Shown: piece after piece, positions 1 through 7,277 of the stretch | Numbering within the stretch: position 1 is the first letter of the stretch | Layout: every line of letters starts with the position of its first letter | Translations under genes and position numbers: made by a program | Notes under the pieces: generated by a model | Databases searched by the model: none | Seen by the model: only the letters and a program-made list of their open reading frames with translations | Told to the model about the DNA's origin: nothing | Origin: an uncultured bacterium | GTDB lineage: Bacteria > Bacillota > Clostridia > Lachnospirales > Lachnospiraceae | DNA: 10,745 nt | Reading direction: 5' to 3' | Assembly: GCA_946543095.1 (NCBI GenBank) | Contig: CAMNLO010000027.1 | Coordinates: 1-10,745 of the forward strand

Positions 1-272
1 TGGTGCGCTTCATCAATGTAAACGCGGAGGGCGGATCAAAGGGCTATCTGGAAAAGCTGCAGACGCTGCTGCTTTCCCTGACGGATATTCTGGGGATCCG
101 TTTTGCCGGGGAGGAGCTTTTGGATTCCGATATCGAGGCTTTGATCGAGGAGAGAAAGGCCGCCAGAAAGGCGAAGAACTACGCCAGAGCGGATGAGATC
201 CGGGACGAGCTGCTCTCCAAGGGGATCCTCCTGGAGGACACCCGCGAAGGAGTGAAATGGAAACGGGCCTAG
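1..272 (+). CDS. cysS: Cysteinyl-tRNA synthetase, C-terminal part (5' end outside window)
   Basis: This is the last 89 or so codons of a class I cysteinyl-tRNA synthetase, which charges tRNA-Cys with cysteine in the cytoplasm. The reading frame (first full codon at base 3) is open to the left edge, so the catalytic HIGH and KMSKS parts lie outside. What is visible is the helical C-terminal portion: a leucine-rich helix ([20 protein letters not shown]), then the family's typical tail with [33 protein letters not shown] and a final [12 protein letters not shown]. That ending is highly characteristic of bacterial CysRS. The stop codon (270-272) lies inside the next gene, mrnC, giving a 16-base overlap and suggesting translational coupling. 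The cysS-mrnC-rlmB order is a known Firmicutes arrangement and supports the call. Confidence 0.93.
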   Translation, partial: VRFINVNAEGGSKGYLEKLQTLLLSLTDILGIRFAGEELLDSDIEALIEERKAARKAKNYARADEIRDELLSKGILLEDTREGVKWKRA

Positions 273-697
273 GGAAGCTGCTTGCGGGGAAGGACCTGCC
301 GGACATCAGGACCTATTCCCCCGGGGCCCTTGCCTATCTCGGCGACGGAGTCTATGAGCTCCTTGTCAGGACAAAGCTTCTGTCTGAGGGCAACAGGCCC
401 GCGGACGAGCTGCAAAGACAGGGGGTGCGTTTTTCGAAAGCGGTCTCCCAGGCAGCCTGTGTGGACGCCCTTCTGGAGGAGGACTTCTTCAGTGAAGAGG
501 AGCTTGCCGTTTATAAGCGGGGCCGCAACACCGATACCCATTCCCACACCAGAAACGCATCCCATGCGGACTATCAGAAGGCCACGGGGTTGGAATGCCT
601 CTTTGGCTTTCTGTATTTATCGGGAAGGGACGAGCGGCTTCTGGAATTGTTTCACGCAGTGATCAGAGCAGCAGAGGAACACTCGGGTTGCCGCTGA
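257..697 (+). CDS. mrnC: Mini-ribonuclease III (MrnC)
   Basis: The 146-residue protein matches Mini-III, a dimeric endoribonuclease made of an RNase III catalytic domain without the double-stranded RNA-binding domain. In Bacillus subtilis Mini-III matures the 3' and 5' ends of 23S rRNA. Visible motifs are [12 protein letters not shown] at residues 27-38, carrying the expected metal-binding Asp30, then RGRN (88-91) with the following His/Ser-rich loop, and [17 protein letters not shown] (105-121) with the second catalytic acid Glu113. Length is typical of the family. The ATG at 257 is preceded by AAGGAG at 247-252, spacing 4. The gene starts inside the cysS 3' end and finishes 18 bases before rlmB. 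No alternative family fits as well. Confidence 0.93.
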   Translation: METGLGKLLAGKDLPDIRTYSPGALAYLGDGVYELLVRTKLLSEGNRPADELQRQGVRFSKAVSQAACVDALLEEDFFSEEELAVYKRGRNTDTHSHTRNASHADYQKATGLECLFGFLYLSGRDERLLELFHAVIRAAEEHSGCR

Positions 698-715
698 AGC
701 GGCATTGGAGGAACA

Positions 716-1468
716 ATGAGCGAAGATCTGATATTCGGCCGCAATCCGGTGCTGGAAGCCCTGCGGATGGGCAGGCCCATCGACAGGCTCTACATTTTGG
801 ACGGGGCAAAGGAAGGCCCCATCCTGACCATCAAACGGGAGGCAAAGGCAAAGGATCTGCCGGTGCGCTTCGTGGAGAAGAAGCTGCTGGATTCCATGAC
901 GGAGAACGGCGCACATCAGGGCGTTGCCGCAAAGATCGCGGGCTACACCTACACAGAGGTTAAGACCCTTCTTGCCGGTGCAAAGGACAAGGGGGAGGAT
1001 CCCTTTCTGGTGCTTCTGGACGGCATTGAGGATCCCCATAATTTCGGAGCCATCCTGCGGACCGCCAATCAGGCGGGAGCCCACGGCCTCATCATCCCGA
1101 AGGACAATGCCTGCCCCCTGACGGGGACCGTGGCAAAGGTCAGCGCCGGCGCAGTAAACTACACTCCCGTGGCCAGGGTGGTGAACCTGGTGCGCACCAT
1201 GGAGGACTTAAAGAAGCAGGGCCTTTGGTTTGTGGGCGCGGATGCCGGCGGAGAGGAAATGTATTCCCTGGATCTCACCGGTCCCATCGGCCTGGTGATC
1301 GGATCGGAGGGGAAGGGCTTATCCCGTCTGGTGAGGGAACACTGCGACCTGCTGGCCAGGATCCCCATGTTTGGGGAGATCGATTCCTTAAACGCCTCAG
1401 TGGCAGCAGGAATATTATCCTACGAGATAGTGCGCAATCGAATGAAGGCAGCAGGAAAAGTGAAATAA
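716..1468 (+). CDS. rlmB: 23S rRNA (guanosine-2'-O-)-methyltransferase, RlmB/TrmH (SpoU) family
   Basis: A 250-residue SPOUT-superfamily methyltransferase that should transfer a methyl group from S-adenosylmethionine to a ribose 2'-OH in rRNA. The N-terminal substrate-binding domain begins with IFGRNPVLEAL (6-16) and contains the AHQGVAA motif (66-72). The C-terminal knotted catalytic domain carries all three SpoU motifs: motif 1 LDGIEDPHNFGAILRTA with Asn109 and Arg115, motif 2 LVIGSEGKGLS with Glu198, and motif 3 IPMFGEIDSLNASVAAGI with Ser224 and Asn226. The ATG at 716 follows GGAGG (707-711). The RlmB assignment, rather than another TrmH paralogue, rests on the N-terminal domain and on position between mrnC and sigH, where the B. 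subtilis yacO gene sits. The exact target nucleotide cannot be read from the sequence. Confidence 0.9.
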   Translation: MSEDLIFGRNPVLEALRMGRPIDRLYILDGAKEGPILTIKREAKAKDLPVRFVEKKLLDSMTENGAHQGVAAKIAGYTYTEVKTLLAGAKDKGEDPFLVLLDGIEDPHNFGAILRTANQAGAHGLIIPKDNACPLTGTVAKVSAGAVNYTPVARVVNLVRTMEDLKKQGLWFVGADAGGEEMYSLDLTGPIGLVIGSEGKGLSRLVREHCDLLARIPMFGEIDSLNASVAAGILSYEIVRNRMKAAGKVK

Positions 1469-2031
1469 TGGGGTCCAAAAGCGACGAAGAGCTTTTAAAT
1501 GAATACCGTTCCGGCAGCATTCCCGCGGCAGAGGAGCTTCTGGCCCGCTACAAGGGCCTGGTGCGCAGAAAGGCCAGAGGCATGTTCCTTCTGGGAGGCG
1601 ACAGGGAGGATCTGCTGCAGGAGGGGATGATCGCGCTCTTTACGGCCATCCGGGAATACGAGCCGGAGAAGGCCGCGTCCTTTTCCACTTTTGCGGAGCT
1701 TTTGGTGGAAAGGAAGCTCTATTCCGCCATCCGCAGCGGCCAGAGGAAAAAGCATACCCCCTTAAACCTTTCCGTTTCCATTGATGAGGCGGAGGAAACG
1801 CCGGATCTGGGCCTGGATCCGGAGAGCCTGATGATCGCCGAGGAAAACAGAGAGGCGCTGGAGGATTATATCGAAAAAAACCTGTCTCCCCTGGAGAAGG
1901 AAGTGTTCGGCCTGTCCATGACGGGGCTTTCCACATCCAGGATCGCAAAGCTTCTGGGAAAAGAAGCCAAATCTACGGACAACGCCCTGCAGAGAGCCAG
2001 AGGGAAATTAAAGAAGGCGGTATTGCAGTGA
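1468..2031 (+). CDS. sigH: RNA polymerase sigma-H type sigma factor
   Basis: A 187-residue sigma-70 family protein resembling SigH (Spo0H), which in Firmicutes directs transition-phase, competence and early sporulation genes. Region 2 spans about residues 25-90. It contains YKGLVRRKARGMFLLGGDRE (28-47), continuing into DLLQEGMIALFTAIREYEP, which closely parallels B. subtilis SigH around its ADREDIVQEGMIGLYKSIR stretch. Region 4 (about 130-183) has LSPLEKEVFGLSMTGLSTSRIAKLL as the helix-turn-helix and ends KSTDNALQRARGKLKK, again a SigH hallmark. An in-frame upstream start at 1225 would lie inside rlmB; the ATG at 1468 shares one base with the rlmB stop (TAATG) and has AGGA at 1453-1456. That gives a short but complete protein (B. 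subtilis SigH is about 218 residues). Translational coupling to rlmB is likely. Whether this host sporulates cannot be judged here. Confidence 0.88.
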   Translation: MGSKSDEELLNEYRSGSIPAAEELLARYKGLVRRKARGMFLLGGDREDLLQEGMIALFTAIREYEPEKAASFSTFAELLVERKLYSAIRSGQRKKHTPLNLSVSIDEAEETPDLGLDPESLMIAEENREALEDYIEKNLSPLEKEVFGLSMTGLSTSRIAKLLGKEAKSTDNALQRARGKLKKAVLQ

Positions 2032-2163
2032 GAACCCAGGTCCGAGAATCGCATAGTGCATGCGATTCCCGGACTGTGGGCTTTCGCCCAATGAATTCCC
2101 AAATACATATGAGCCCGAATGCAAGCATTCGTCTCATATGATATTTGTGAATTCGCTGGGTTC
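2032..2163. repeat. 132-base palindromic element with cloverleaf-like fold
   Basis: The ends are complementary: GAACCCAG at 2032-2039 pairs with CTGGGTTC at 2156-2163 (8 of 8). Inside are three further stems: 2040-2054 with 2060-2074 (15 positions, one mismatch, 5-base loop); TGGGC 2077-2081 with GCCCA 2086-2090; and a long arm, 2093-2122 with 2125-2154, built from GAATTC, CAAATA, CATATGAG and CGAATGC blocks separated by small mismatches or bulges. The element begins at the base directly after the sigH TGA and ends 21 bases before the next promoter's -35. No T-run follows any stem, so it is not a standard intrinsic terminator. It could be a MITE-like or REP-like mobile palindrome, or a structured RNA or 3' end processing signal of the sigH operon. 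No target-site duplication was seen at its borders. Confidence 0.7.
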
Positions 2164-2184
2164 AATGCTAATTCACATAATTTG

Positions 2185-2213
2185 TTTACATAACTGAATG
2201 CCTCATGTATAAT
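2185..2213 (+). promoter_or_regulatory. Sigma-A promoter of the RND efflux operon
   Basis: The -35 TTTACA (2185-2190) and the perfect -10 TATAAT (2208-2213) are 17 bases apart, a near-ideal housekeeping promoter. Transcription would start near 2220, leaving an AT-rich leader of about 70 bases before the adaptor gene. A short dyad, TACAT at 2187-2191 and ATGTA at 2205-2209 separated by 13 bases, spans the -35/-10 spacer and could be a repressor site. It is only 5 bases per arm, so that part is weak. No regulator gene is encoded nearby. Confidence 0.8.
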
Positions 2214-2279
2214 ATAAAAGTTTATTGCTTTTTTTATATAAAAGGATTAATATAACTCTGTTCAAAACCGCAATATGTA

Positions 2280-2285
2280 GAGGAG
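2280..2285 (+). promoter_or_regulatory. Ribosome binding site that decides the start at 2293
   Basis: GAGGAG sits one base before an ATG at 2287 but seven bases before a second in-frame ATG at 2293. The spacing favours 2293, which also removes an unusual Met-Cys-Met beginning and gives a normal lipoprotein signal peptide. Confidence 0.75.
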
Positions 2286-2292
2286 AATGTGT

Positions 2293-3873
2293 ATGAAGCA
2301 TACTAAGTGTAGCACACACAGGAAAGCCGCCCTGTTGCTGGCGGGACTGATCGCCCTCTCATCCCTGACGGGTTGTGCAAAACAGGAGGTGGAAGAGGAG
2401 CAGGATCTTACCATTAATGTAGAAGCACAGAATCCGGTGACCGGAGATCTGGTGCTCCAGAATGATTTCATGGGAACAATATCCCCCGAAGACACCGTGG
2501 AGGTTTTCCCCAAGGTCCAGGGGGAAGTCACCAGTGTCAATTTCGAAGTGGGCGACTATGTGAATGAGGGCGACATCCTGTTCACCATCGACGATCAGGC
2601 CGCCCAGATCGGTCTGGCAGTGGCCCAGGCAGGAGCCGCTTCCGCAGCAGCCCAGGTGAAGCAGGCAGAGATCGGTGTGGCCAATGCCGAGCTCAACGAG
2701 GCCAGTACCATCGATCAGATGAACAACCAGAAGGTGCTGCAGATCGTGGGACAGGAAAGCAGCATGGACAGCCTGGACACCGCTATCAAGAATGCGGAGC
2801 TGGCGGTGAAGCAGGCGGAGATCAATCTGAACAATCTGAATGATAACAAGGACACCCTGAAGGGCCGCAGGAACGAGCTGGACAATGCGCTGGATGAGAT
2901 CGATGATGCCTTGAAGGATGCCACGGATTCCGCGGAGCGGGCTCTTTTAAATGACAGGAAGGCACAGCTTCAGAGCACCAGGGATTCCGTAAAGGCCTCC
3001 CAGGAAACTCTGGACGATCAGATCGCCGCCGCCTCCATGAGTGTCCAGCAGGCGAAGAACAATCTGGCCCAGGCAAAGGAAAACAAGAACAATACCCAGG
3101 GCACCAATCTTGTCACCAACACGGAAACCGACAGGAACATCGCCAGCACCACGGAGAAGCTGGAGCTGGGAAAGGAAACCGCGGCTGCCCAGGCCTCTCT
3201 TGCCCACGCAAGCGCGGAGACCGCTGCCGTGAACATCGAGCAGGCGGAATTATCCCTTTCCTATTACAGTGTGGCAGCGCCCATTTCCGGCATCATCCAG
3301 GAAAAGAATGTGGAGCTGCATAACAATGCCACCTCCGCCAAGGCGGCCTACACCATCGTGAACCAGAATTCCATGACCGTGACCTTCAATGTCAGCGAGG
3401 ATGTGCGGAACACCCTTTCTTTGGGCGATCTTCTGGAGGTGGAGAGAAACGGCACGGTTTATGAGGCAAAGATCACGGAGATCGCGGACGCGGTGGATAG
3501 CGCTACAGGTCTCTTCAAGATCAAGGGCTCCATTACGAAGAATACGGAAAGCCTTGCCAGCGGCGTGTCCGTGAAGGTGAAGGCAAATACCTATTCCGCC
3601 CTGGGGACGCTGATGATTCCCTATGGCGCGGTATATTATGAGGACGGCAGTCCCTATGTGTATGTGGCGAAGGATGGGGAGGCAGTGAAGACCTATATCA
3701 CCACCGGGATCTTTAACGACACGCAGATCGCCGTGGCAGAAGGGCTTACGGAGGAAGACACCGTCATCACCACCTGGTCCCCCCAGCTTTCCGACGGGGC
3801 GGCGGTCAGAGTGGTGGAATCCAAGGAGGAGGCAGACAAAGCCGGGGACGATAGCCCTGAGGAGGGCAAATAA
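2293..3873 (+). CDS. RND efflux membrane-fusion (periplasmic adaptor-like) lipoprotein
   Basis: A 526-residue HlyD/AcrA-type adaptor that should work with the RND pump encoded immediately downstream. Residues 1-28 are a lipoprotein signal peptide: basic start, hydrophobic AALLLAGLIALSSL, lipobox LTGC with Cys28 as the predicted lipid-anchored residue. The acidic linker is followed by a barrel-sandwich (lipoyl-like) half around 50-105 (VFPKVQGEVTSVNFEVGDYV), a long Ala/Gln/Asn-rich helical hairpin about 106-320, the second lipoyl half (YYSVAAPISGIIQEKNVEL, 324-342), a beta-barrel domain about 355-435 and a membrane-proximal part about 436-506 (MIPYGAVYYEDGSPYVYVAK). The tail is acidic. The start at 2293 was chosen over 2287 because of the ribosome-binding-site spacing. 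The stop abuts the pump's ATG. The transported substrate is unknown. Confidence 0.9.
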   Translation: MKHTKCSTHRKAALLLAGLIALSSLTGCAKQEVEEEQDLTINVEAQNPVTGDLVLQNDFMGTISPEDTVEVFPKVQGEVTSVNFEVGDYVNEGDILFTIDDQAAQIGLAVAQAGAASAAAQVKQAEIGVANAELNEASTIDQMNNQKVLQIVGQESSMDSLDTAIKNAELAVKQAEINLNNLNDNKDTLKGRRNELDNALDEIDDALKDATDSAERALLNDRKAQLQSTRDSVKASQETLDDQIAAASMSVQQAKNNLAQAKENKNNTQGTNLVTNTETDRNIASTTEKLELGKETAAAQASLAHASAETAAVNIEQAELSLSYYSVAAPISGIIQEKNVELHNNATSAKAAYTIVNQNSMTVTFNVSEDVRNTLSLGDLLEVERNGTVYEAKITEIADAVDSATGLFKIKGSITKNTESLASGVSVKVKANTYSALGTLMIPYGAVYYEDGSPYVYVAKDGEAVKTYITTGIFNDTQIAVAEGLTEEDTVITTWSPQLSDGAAVRVVESKEEADKAGDDSPEEGK

Positions 3874-6800
3874 ATGGGGCTGACAAAACTGGCGCTGAAG
3901 CGCCCCGTCTCCTGCATCATGCTGGTACTGGCCCTGATGGTCTTCGGCATCTCCTCCATTTTCAGCTTTAAGATGGAGCTGACGCCGGACATCGAGCTGC
4001 CGGTTCTGGCGGTTCTGACCCAATATCCGGGAGCGGATCCGGAGAGCGTGGAGGAGCTGGTGACCACGAAGATCGAGGACGCCGGGGAGACCTTAACGGG
4101 AGTCCGCCTGATCAACAGCCGCTCTGCCGAAAACATTTCCATGGTGGTGTTCATGTTTGAATACGGCGTGGATATCCAGAAATCCCATGATGATCTGAGG
4201 GCGGCTCTGGAGACGGCCTCCATGAATCTGCCCTCGGACGCCAAAAGCCCCACCATCATTGAAATGAACATGAATTCCATGCCCATCATGCGGATCTCCG
4301 CCATTGAGGTGGGAGATATCGATCTGGCCACGGTCATCGAGGAGGATGTGGTCAAGAAGCTGGAAACGGTGCAGGGCATCGCAGAGGTCAGCACCACCGG
4401 CGGCAGGACCCGTTACATCCAGATCAGGCTCCGCCCGGAAATGATGAAGCAGTACGGCCTGACCATGAGCGCTCTTTCGGGAGTGCTTAAGGCGGCGGAC
4501 TTTTCCTACCCGGCAGGCTCCGTGGACCAGGGAGACCAGGCAGTGGCAGTGACTGCGGGTCAGGATTTCAATACGGTGCAGCTTTTAAAGAATCTTCCCA
4601 TCGCGACGCCCAAGGGGCAGACCCTGATGCTCTCCGAGGTGGCGGATATCATTGACGCGGAGCAGGAAGCCACCTCCATCGCAAGATATGACGGCAGGGA
4701 CAATGTCCAGATCTCCATTACGAAGAATCAGAGCTACGGGACCGTGAACGTGGCAAATGATGTGAGGAAAAAGCTGGAGGAGATCAGGACGGAGAATCCC
4801 GCCATTCAGTTTGATGTCACCTATGACTCCAGTGAGTCCATTATAAATTCCTTAAAATCCGTAGGGGAGACACTGATCATCGGCGTGGTCCTCTCCATGG
4901 CGGTGCTGTTTATTTTCTTCGGGGATATCAAGGCCTCCCTCATCGTGGGATCCTCTATGCCCATCTCTCTGTTTGTGACAGTCATCCTCATGAGCATGGC
5001 GGGCTTTTCCTTAAACGTGGTGACCCTGGGCGCTTTGGTCATCGCCATCGGAATGATGGTGGACAATTCCATCGTGGTGGTGGAGAGCTGCTTCAGGGCC
5101 AGGGAGCAGGGCTGCGATTTCCGCAAGGCGGCGGAGGACGGGACAAGGGAGGTGACGGCCTCCATTGTGGCCTCCACCATCACCACCATCGTGGTGTATC
5201 TGCCCCTTGCCACCATGAGCGGCATGAGCGGCCAGATGTTCACCCAGCTGGGCTGGACCATCGTGTTCGCCATGACGGCGTCCCTGATCTCCGCTATGAC
5301 GCTGGTGCCCCTGTTCTATAATCTTTTCAAGCCCAAAGAGAAAACGGACATTCCGTCAAACAGGCTGCTGGAAAAATTCCGCTCCGTTTACGAGCCCTTC
5401 CTGCATACCCTGCTCCACAGAAAGGTGGTCGTAGTGCTTGCCACCATAGCGGCTCTGGTGATCTCCGTCTTGGCTGCCACCACGTTGAACGTGGAGATGA
5501 TGCCTCAGGCGGATGAGGGCGTGGTGGATGTTTCCGTGTCCTTCCGCTCCGGAACGAATCTGGAGGCGAAGAACCGGGTCATGACCGAACTGGAGAAGCT
5601 TGCCATGGAGGATCCGGATGTGTCCCATGTCACCTTATCCGTGGGGGGCGGCTCCATGCTGACCAGCTCCGCCACCGCATCGCTTTCCCTGAAGCTGGAC
5701 AAGACCAGGTGCGAGACGGACGATAAGGTGGAGGACTGGATCAACAAGACCGCGGATCTCACAGGGGTGGATATCAATGTTTCCGCCGGCGGCTCCGGCA
5801 ACGGTTCCATGTCCTCCTCAGGAGCCAGCAAGGATATCGAGCTGCAGGGCTATGACCATAACCTGGTGAAGTCCGAGACCCTACGGCTGCAGGCGGAGCT
5901 GCGGAAGCTTCCCGGCATCGTGAATGTCCACTCCGAAGCCCAGGAATCCAGCACCCAGGCCAAGGTGGTGGTGGATCCCTTAAAATCCATGAGCTACGGC
6001 CTGACTCCGGTGCAGGTGGCCACGGAGTTAAGCCATGTGATCGGCGGCCTGGAGGCCTGCAAGGTCCAGTATCAGGGAGATGAGTACAGTGTGAAGCTGG
6101 AGTATCCCAAAGGACTCTATGACAATCTGAATGCCCTTCTGGACGTGGAGCTTTCCACTGCCGCGGGAAGCTCGGTGCCCCTCAGGGATATTGCGGCCAT
6201 CAAATACGTGGACGCCATGGAGACCCTCACCAGACTGGACGGGTTTTCCGATATCGCCCTGACCTGCTATATGCTTCCCAGCACCCGGTTCGAGACGGAG
6301 AAGGCCATCGAGGCCTTTGTGGCGGACTTCGATTTCGCGGAGGGAGTCAAACCCATCAAGAGCGTCCAGGATGACATGATGGGGGATGAGATCTCCAATC
6401 TGGTGAAGGCCATCCTGACCGCGGTGTTTTTGGTGTTCCTGGTGATGGCCATGCAGTTTGAGAGCCCCAAGTTCTCTTTGATGGTCATGCTCTGCATCCC
6501 CTTCGCCCTCATCGGCTCCTTCCTGTTTATGGCGGCGGTGCGGGCCACCATCTCCATGGTTTCCCTCATGGGCTTTTTGATGTTGATGGGGATCGTGGTG
6601 AATAACGGGATTTTGTTTGTGGACACGGCGAATTCCTTAAGGACCGAGATCGAGCTGGAGGATGCCCTGGTGAAGGCGGCCTCCATCCGGATCCGTCCCA
6701 TCCTGATGACCACCCTCACCACCATTCTCTCCATGATCCCTCTGGGCATCGGCGCAGGGGAAAACGGACAGATGATGCAGGGCATGGCCCTGGTCATCAT

Positions 6801-6930
6801 CGGCGGGCTTCTGGCCTCCACGGTCCTGACCCTTCTTGTGCTGCCGGATTTCTACCTGATCATGGACAGGATGACCGCCTTTTTGCGGCACCGTAAGGAG
6901 AACAAAATGGATGATGAGGTGATGTACTGA
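3874..6930 (+). CDS. RND family efflux transporter, HAE1/AcrB-like inner-membrane pump
   Basis: At 1018 residues it has the full length of AcrB-type pumps, which export hydrophobic compounds using the proton gradient. The N-terminus LALKRPVSCIMLVLALMVFGI is the first membrane helix, followed by a large extracytoplasmic loop with the conserved PDIELPVLAVLTQYPGADPE segment. A cluster of membrane helices occupies about 333-487, then helix 7 (about 517-536), a second extracytoplasmic domain and helices 8-12 (about 845-1000). Proton-relay region: helix 4 reads AIGMMVDNSIVVVES with Asp397 kept but Asn398 where AcrB has a second Asp; helix 10 reads MGIVVNNGILFVD with Asn910 where AcrB has Lys940; Arg941 of RIRPILMTTL matches AcrB Arg971. 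This VDN/VNN pattern is, to my knowledge, common in Gram-positive members such as SwrC-like pumps. GGAGGG (3861-3866) precedes the ATG by seven bases and the gene abuts the adaptor's stop. Substrate unknown. Confidence 0.93.
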   Translation: MGLTKLALKRPVSCIMLVLALMVFGISSIFSFKMELTPDIELPVLAVLTQYPGADPESVEELVTTKIEDAGETLTGVRLINSRSAENISMVVFMFEYGVDIQKSHDDLRAALETASMNLPSDAKSPTIIEMNMNSMPIMRISAIEVGDIDLATVIEEDVVKKLETVQGIAEVSTTGGRTRYIQIRLRPEMMKQYGLTMSALSGVLKAADFSYPAGSVDQGDQAVAVTAGQDFNTVQLLKNLPIATPKGQTLMLSEVADIIDAEQEATSIARYDGRDNVQISITKNQSYGTVNVANDVRKKLEEIRTENPAIQFDVTYDSSESIINSLKSVGETLIIGVVLSMAVLFIFFGDIKASLIVGSSMPISLFVTVILMSMAGFSLNVVTLGALVIAIGMMVDNSIVVVESCFRAREQGCDFRKAAEDGTREVTASIVASTITTIVVYLPLATMSGMSGQMFTQLGWTIVFAMTASLISAMTLVPLFYNLFKPKEKTDIPSNRLLEKFRSVYEPFLHTLLHRKVVVVLATIAALVISVLAATTLNVEMMPQADEGVVDVSVSFRSGTNLEAKNRVMTELEKLAMEDPDVSHVTLSVGGGSMLTSSATASLSLKLDKTRCETDDKVEDWINKTADLTGVDINVSAGGSGNGSMSSSGASKDIELQGYDHNLVKSETLRLQAELRKLPGIVNVHSEAQESSTQAKVVVDPLKSMSYGLTPVQVATELSHVIGGLEACKVQYQGDEYSVKLEYPKGLYDNLNALLDVELSTAAGSSVPLRDIAAIKYVDAMETLTRLDGFSDIALTCYMLPSTRFETEKAIEAFVADFDFAEGVKPIKSVQDDMMGDEISNLVKAILTAVFLVFLVMAMQFESPKFSLMVMLCIPFALIGSFLFMAAVRATISMVSLMGFLMLMGIVVNNGILFVDTANSLRTEIELEDALVKAASIRIRPILMTTLTTILSMIPLGIGAGENGQMMQGMALVIIGGLLASTVLTLLVLPDFYLIMDRMTAFLRHRKENKMDDEVMY

Positions 6931-6940
6931 AAATAATGCG

Positions 6941-6969
6941 TTGACAAACCTGTATTCATTTGTTAGAAT
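6941..6969 (+). promoter_or_regulatory. Promoter of the tRNA-Thr gene
   Basis: A consensus -35 TTGACA (6941-6946) and -10 TAGAAT (6964-6969) are 17 bases apart. The promoter begins only 10 bases after the RND pump stop codon. Transcription would begin near 6976, giving a leader of about 38 bases that contains a small GCC-TTAT-GGC hairpin and would be removed by RNase P. No terminator separates the efflux operon from this promoter, so read-through from the pump into the tRNA is expected. Confidence 0.88.
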
Positions 6970-7013
6970 ACCATTTGCTGAGTCGCGAAGCCTTATGGCG
7001 CAGCGAACGGCAG

Positions 7014-7086
7014 GCTGATGTAGCACAGTCGGTAGTGCGCATCCTTGGTAAGGATGAGGTCACCAGTTCAATTCTGGTCATCAGCT
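7014..7086 (+). tRNA. tRNA-Thr, anticodon GGT
   Basis: A complete cloverleaf can be drawn by hand. Acceptor stem GCTGATG (7014-7020) pairs with CATCAGC (7079-7085), with T7086 as discriminator. D stem GCAC/GTGC (7023-7026, 7035-7038) encloses AGTCGGTA. Anticodon stem CATCC/GGATG (7040-7044, 7052-7056) encloses loop TTGGTAA, so the anticodon is GGT, reading ACC and ACT threonine codons. The variable loop is AGGTC, and T stem ACCAG/CTGGT encloses TTCAATT. No CCA is encoded; GGA follows the discriminator, so CCA must be added by nucleotidyltransferase. The gene is a single unit with its own promoter and terminator. Confidence 0.95.
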
Positions 7087-7098
7087 GGAAAGAAAAAG

Positions 7099-7144
7099 CC
7101 CCAGAAATCACGAAATACCGTGACTTCTGGGGTTTCTTTTTTTG
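7099..7144 (+). terminator. Intrinsic terminator of tRNA-Thr (and probably of the RND operon)
   Basis: CCCCAGAAATCACG (7099-7112) pairs with CGTGACTTCTGGGG (7119-7132) with one A-C mismatch and a 6-base loop, followed directly by the T-rich tail TTTCTTTTTTT. An A-rich stretch precedes the stem, so it may also work for minus-strand transcripts. It is the first convincing terminator after the efflux pump. Confidence 0.95.
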
Positions 7145-7217
7145 ACTTCTGATAATCTTTTCTATAGACATTATGTAAACTAATTCGCTGAGAAATACCG
7201 GTAAAAATCAAGTGAAT

Positions 7218-7249
7218 TGTAGTAATCATCACATTTTCTGTAGTAATCA
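7218..7249. repeat. Two 11-base direct repeats 21 bases apart, candidate operator
   Basis: TGTAGTAATCA occurs exactly at 7218-7228 and again at 7239-7249. The 21-base period is two turns of DNA, typical of sites bound by dimeric regulators that use tandem direct repeats. A possible -10, TATGAT at 7269-7274, lies 19 bases downstream with no good -35, as in activator-dependent promoters. The rest of 7145-7346 holds a weak imperfect stem (AATTCGCT 7182-7189 with AGTGAATT 7211-7218) and a poor alternative promoter, TTGACT at 7142-7147. The repeat is directly visible; its regulatory role is inference. Confidence 0.5.
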
Positions 7250-7277
7250 AAACAGGGAAATGCTACCATATGATGTT

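Noticed and set aside
1225..1467. Upstream in-frame start for the sigma factor, adding about 80 residues.
   Set aside because: The extension lies inside rlmB in another frame and has no similarity to sigma factors, whereas the ATG at 1468 gives a proper SigH-like N-terminus coupled to the rlmB stop.
2032..2163. Reading the palindromic element as the intrinsic terminator of the sigH operon.
   Set aside because: None of its stems is followed by a T-tract, and the multi-branched fold is far larger than a terminator needs.
3250..4397. Long minus-strand open frames opposite the adaptor and pump genes (for example 3250-4023 and 3693-4397).
   Set aside because: They lie antisense to clearly coding sequence, lack convincing ribosome binding sites, and give compositionally odd proteins rich in Ser, His or Arg. 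They are shadows of the GC-rich codon pattern.
6960..7145. A small + strand frame across the tRNA and its terminator.
   Set aside because: It overlaps the complete tRNA-Thr and the terminator stem and has no ribosome binding site.
7218..7249. Assigning the direct repeats to a LytTR-type response regulator because of the 21-base spacing.
   Set aside because: The spacing fits, but the repeat lacks the GTT core of the consensus as I know it, so no regulator family is named.
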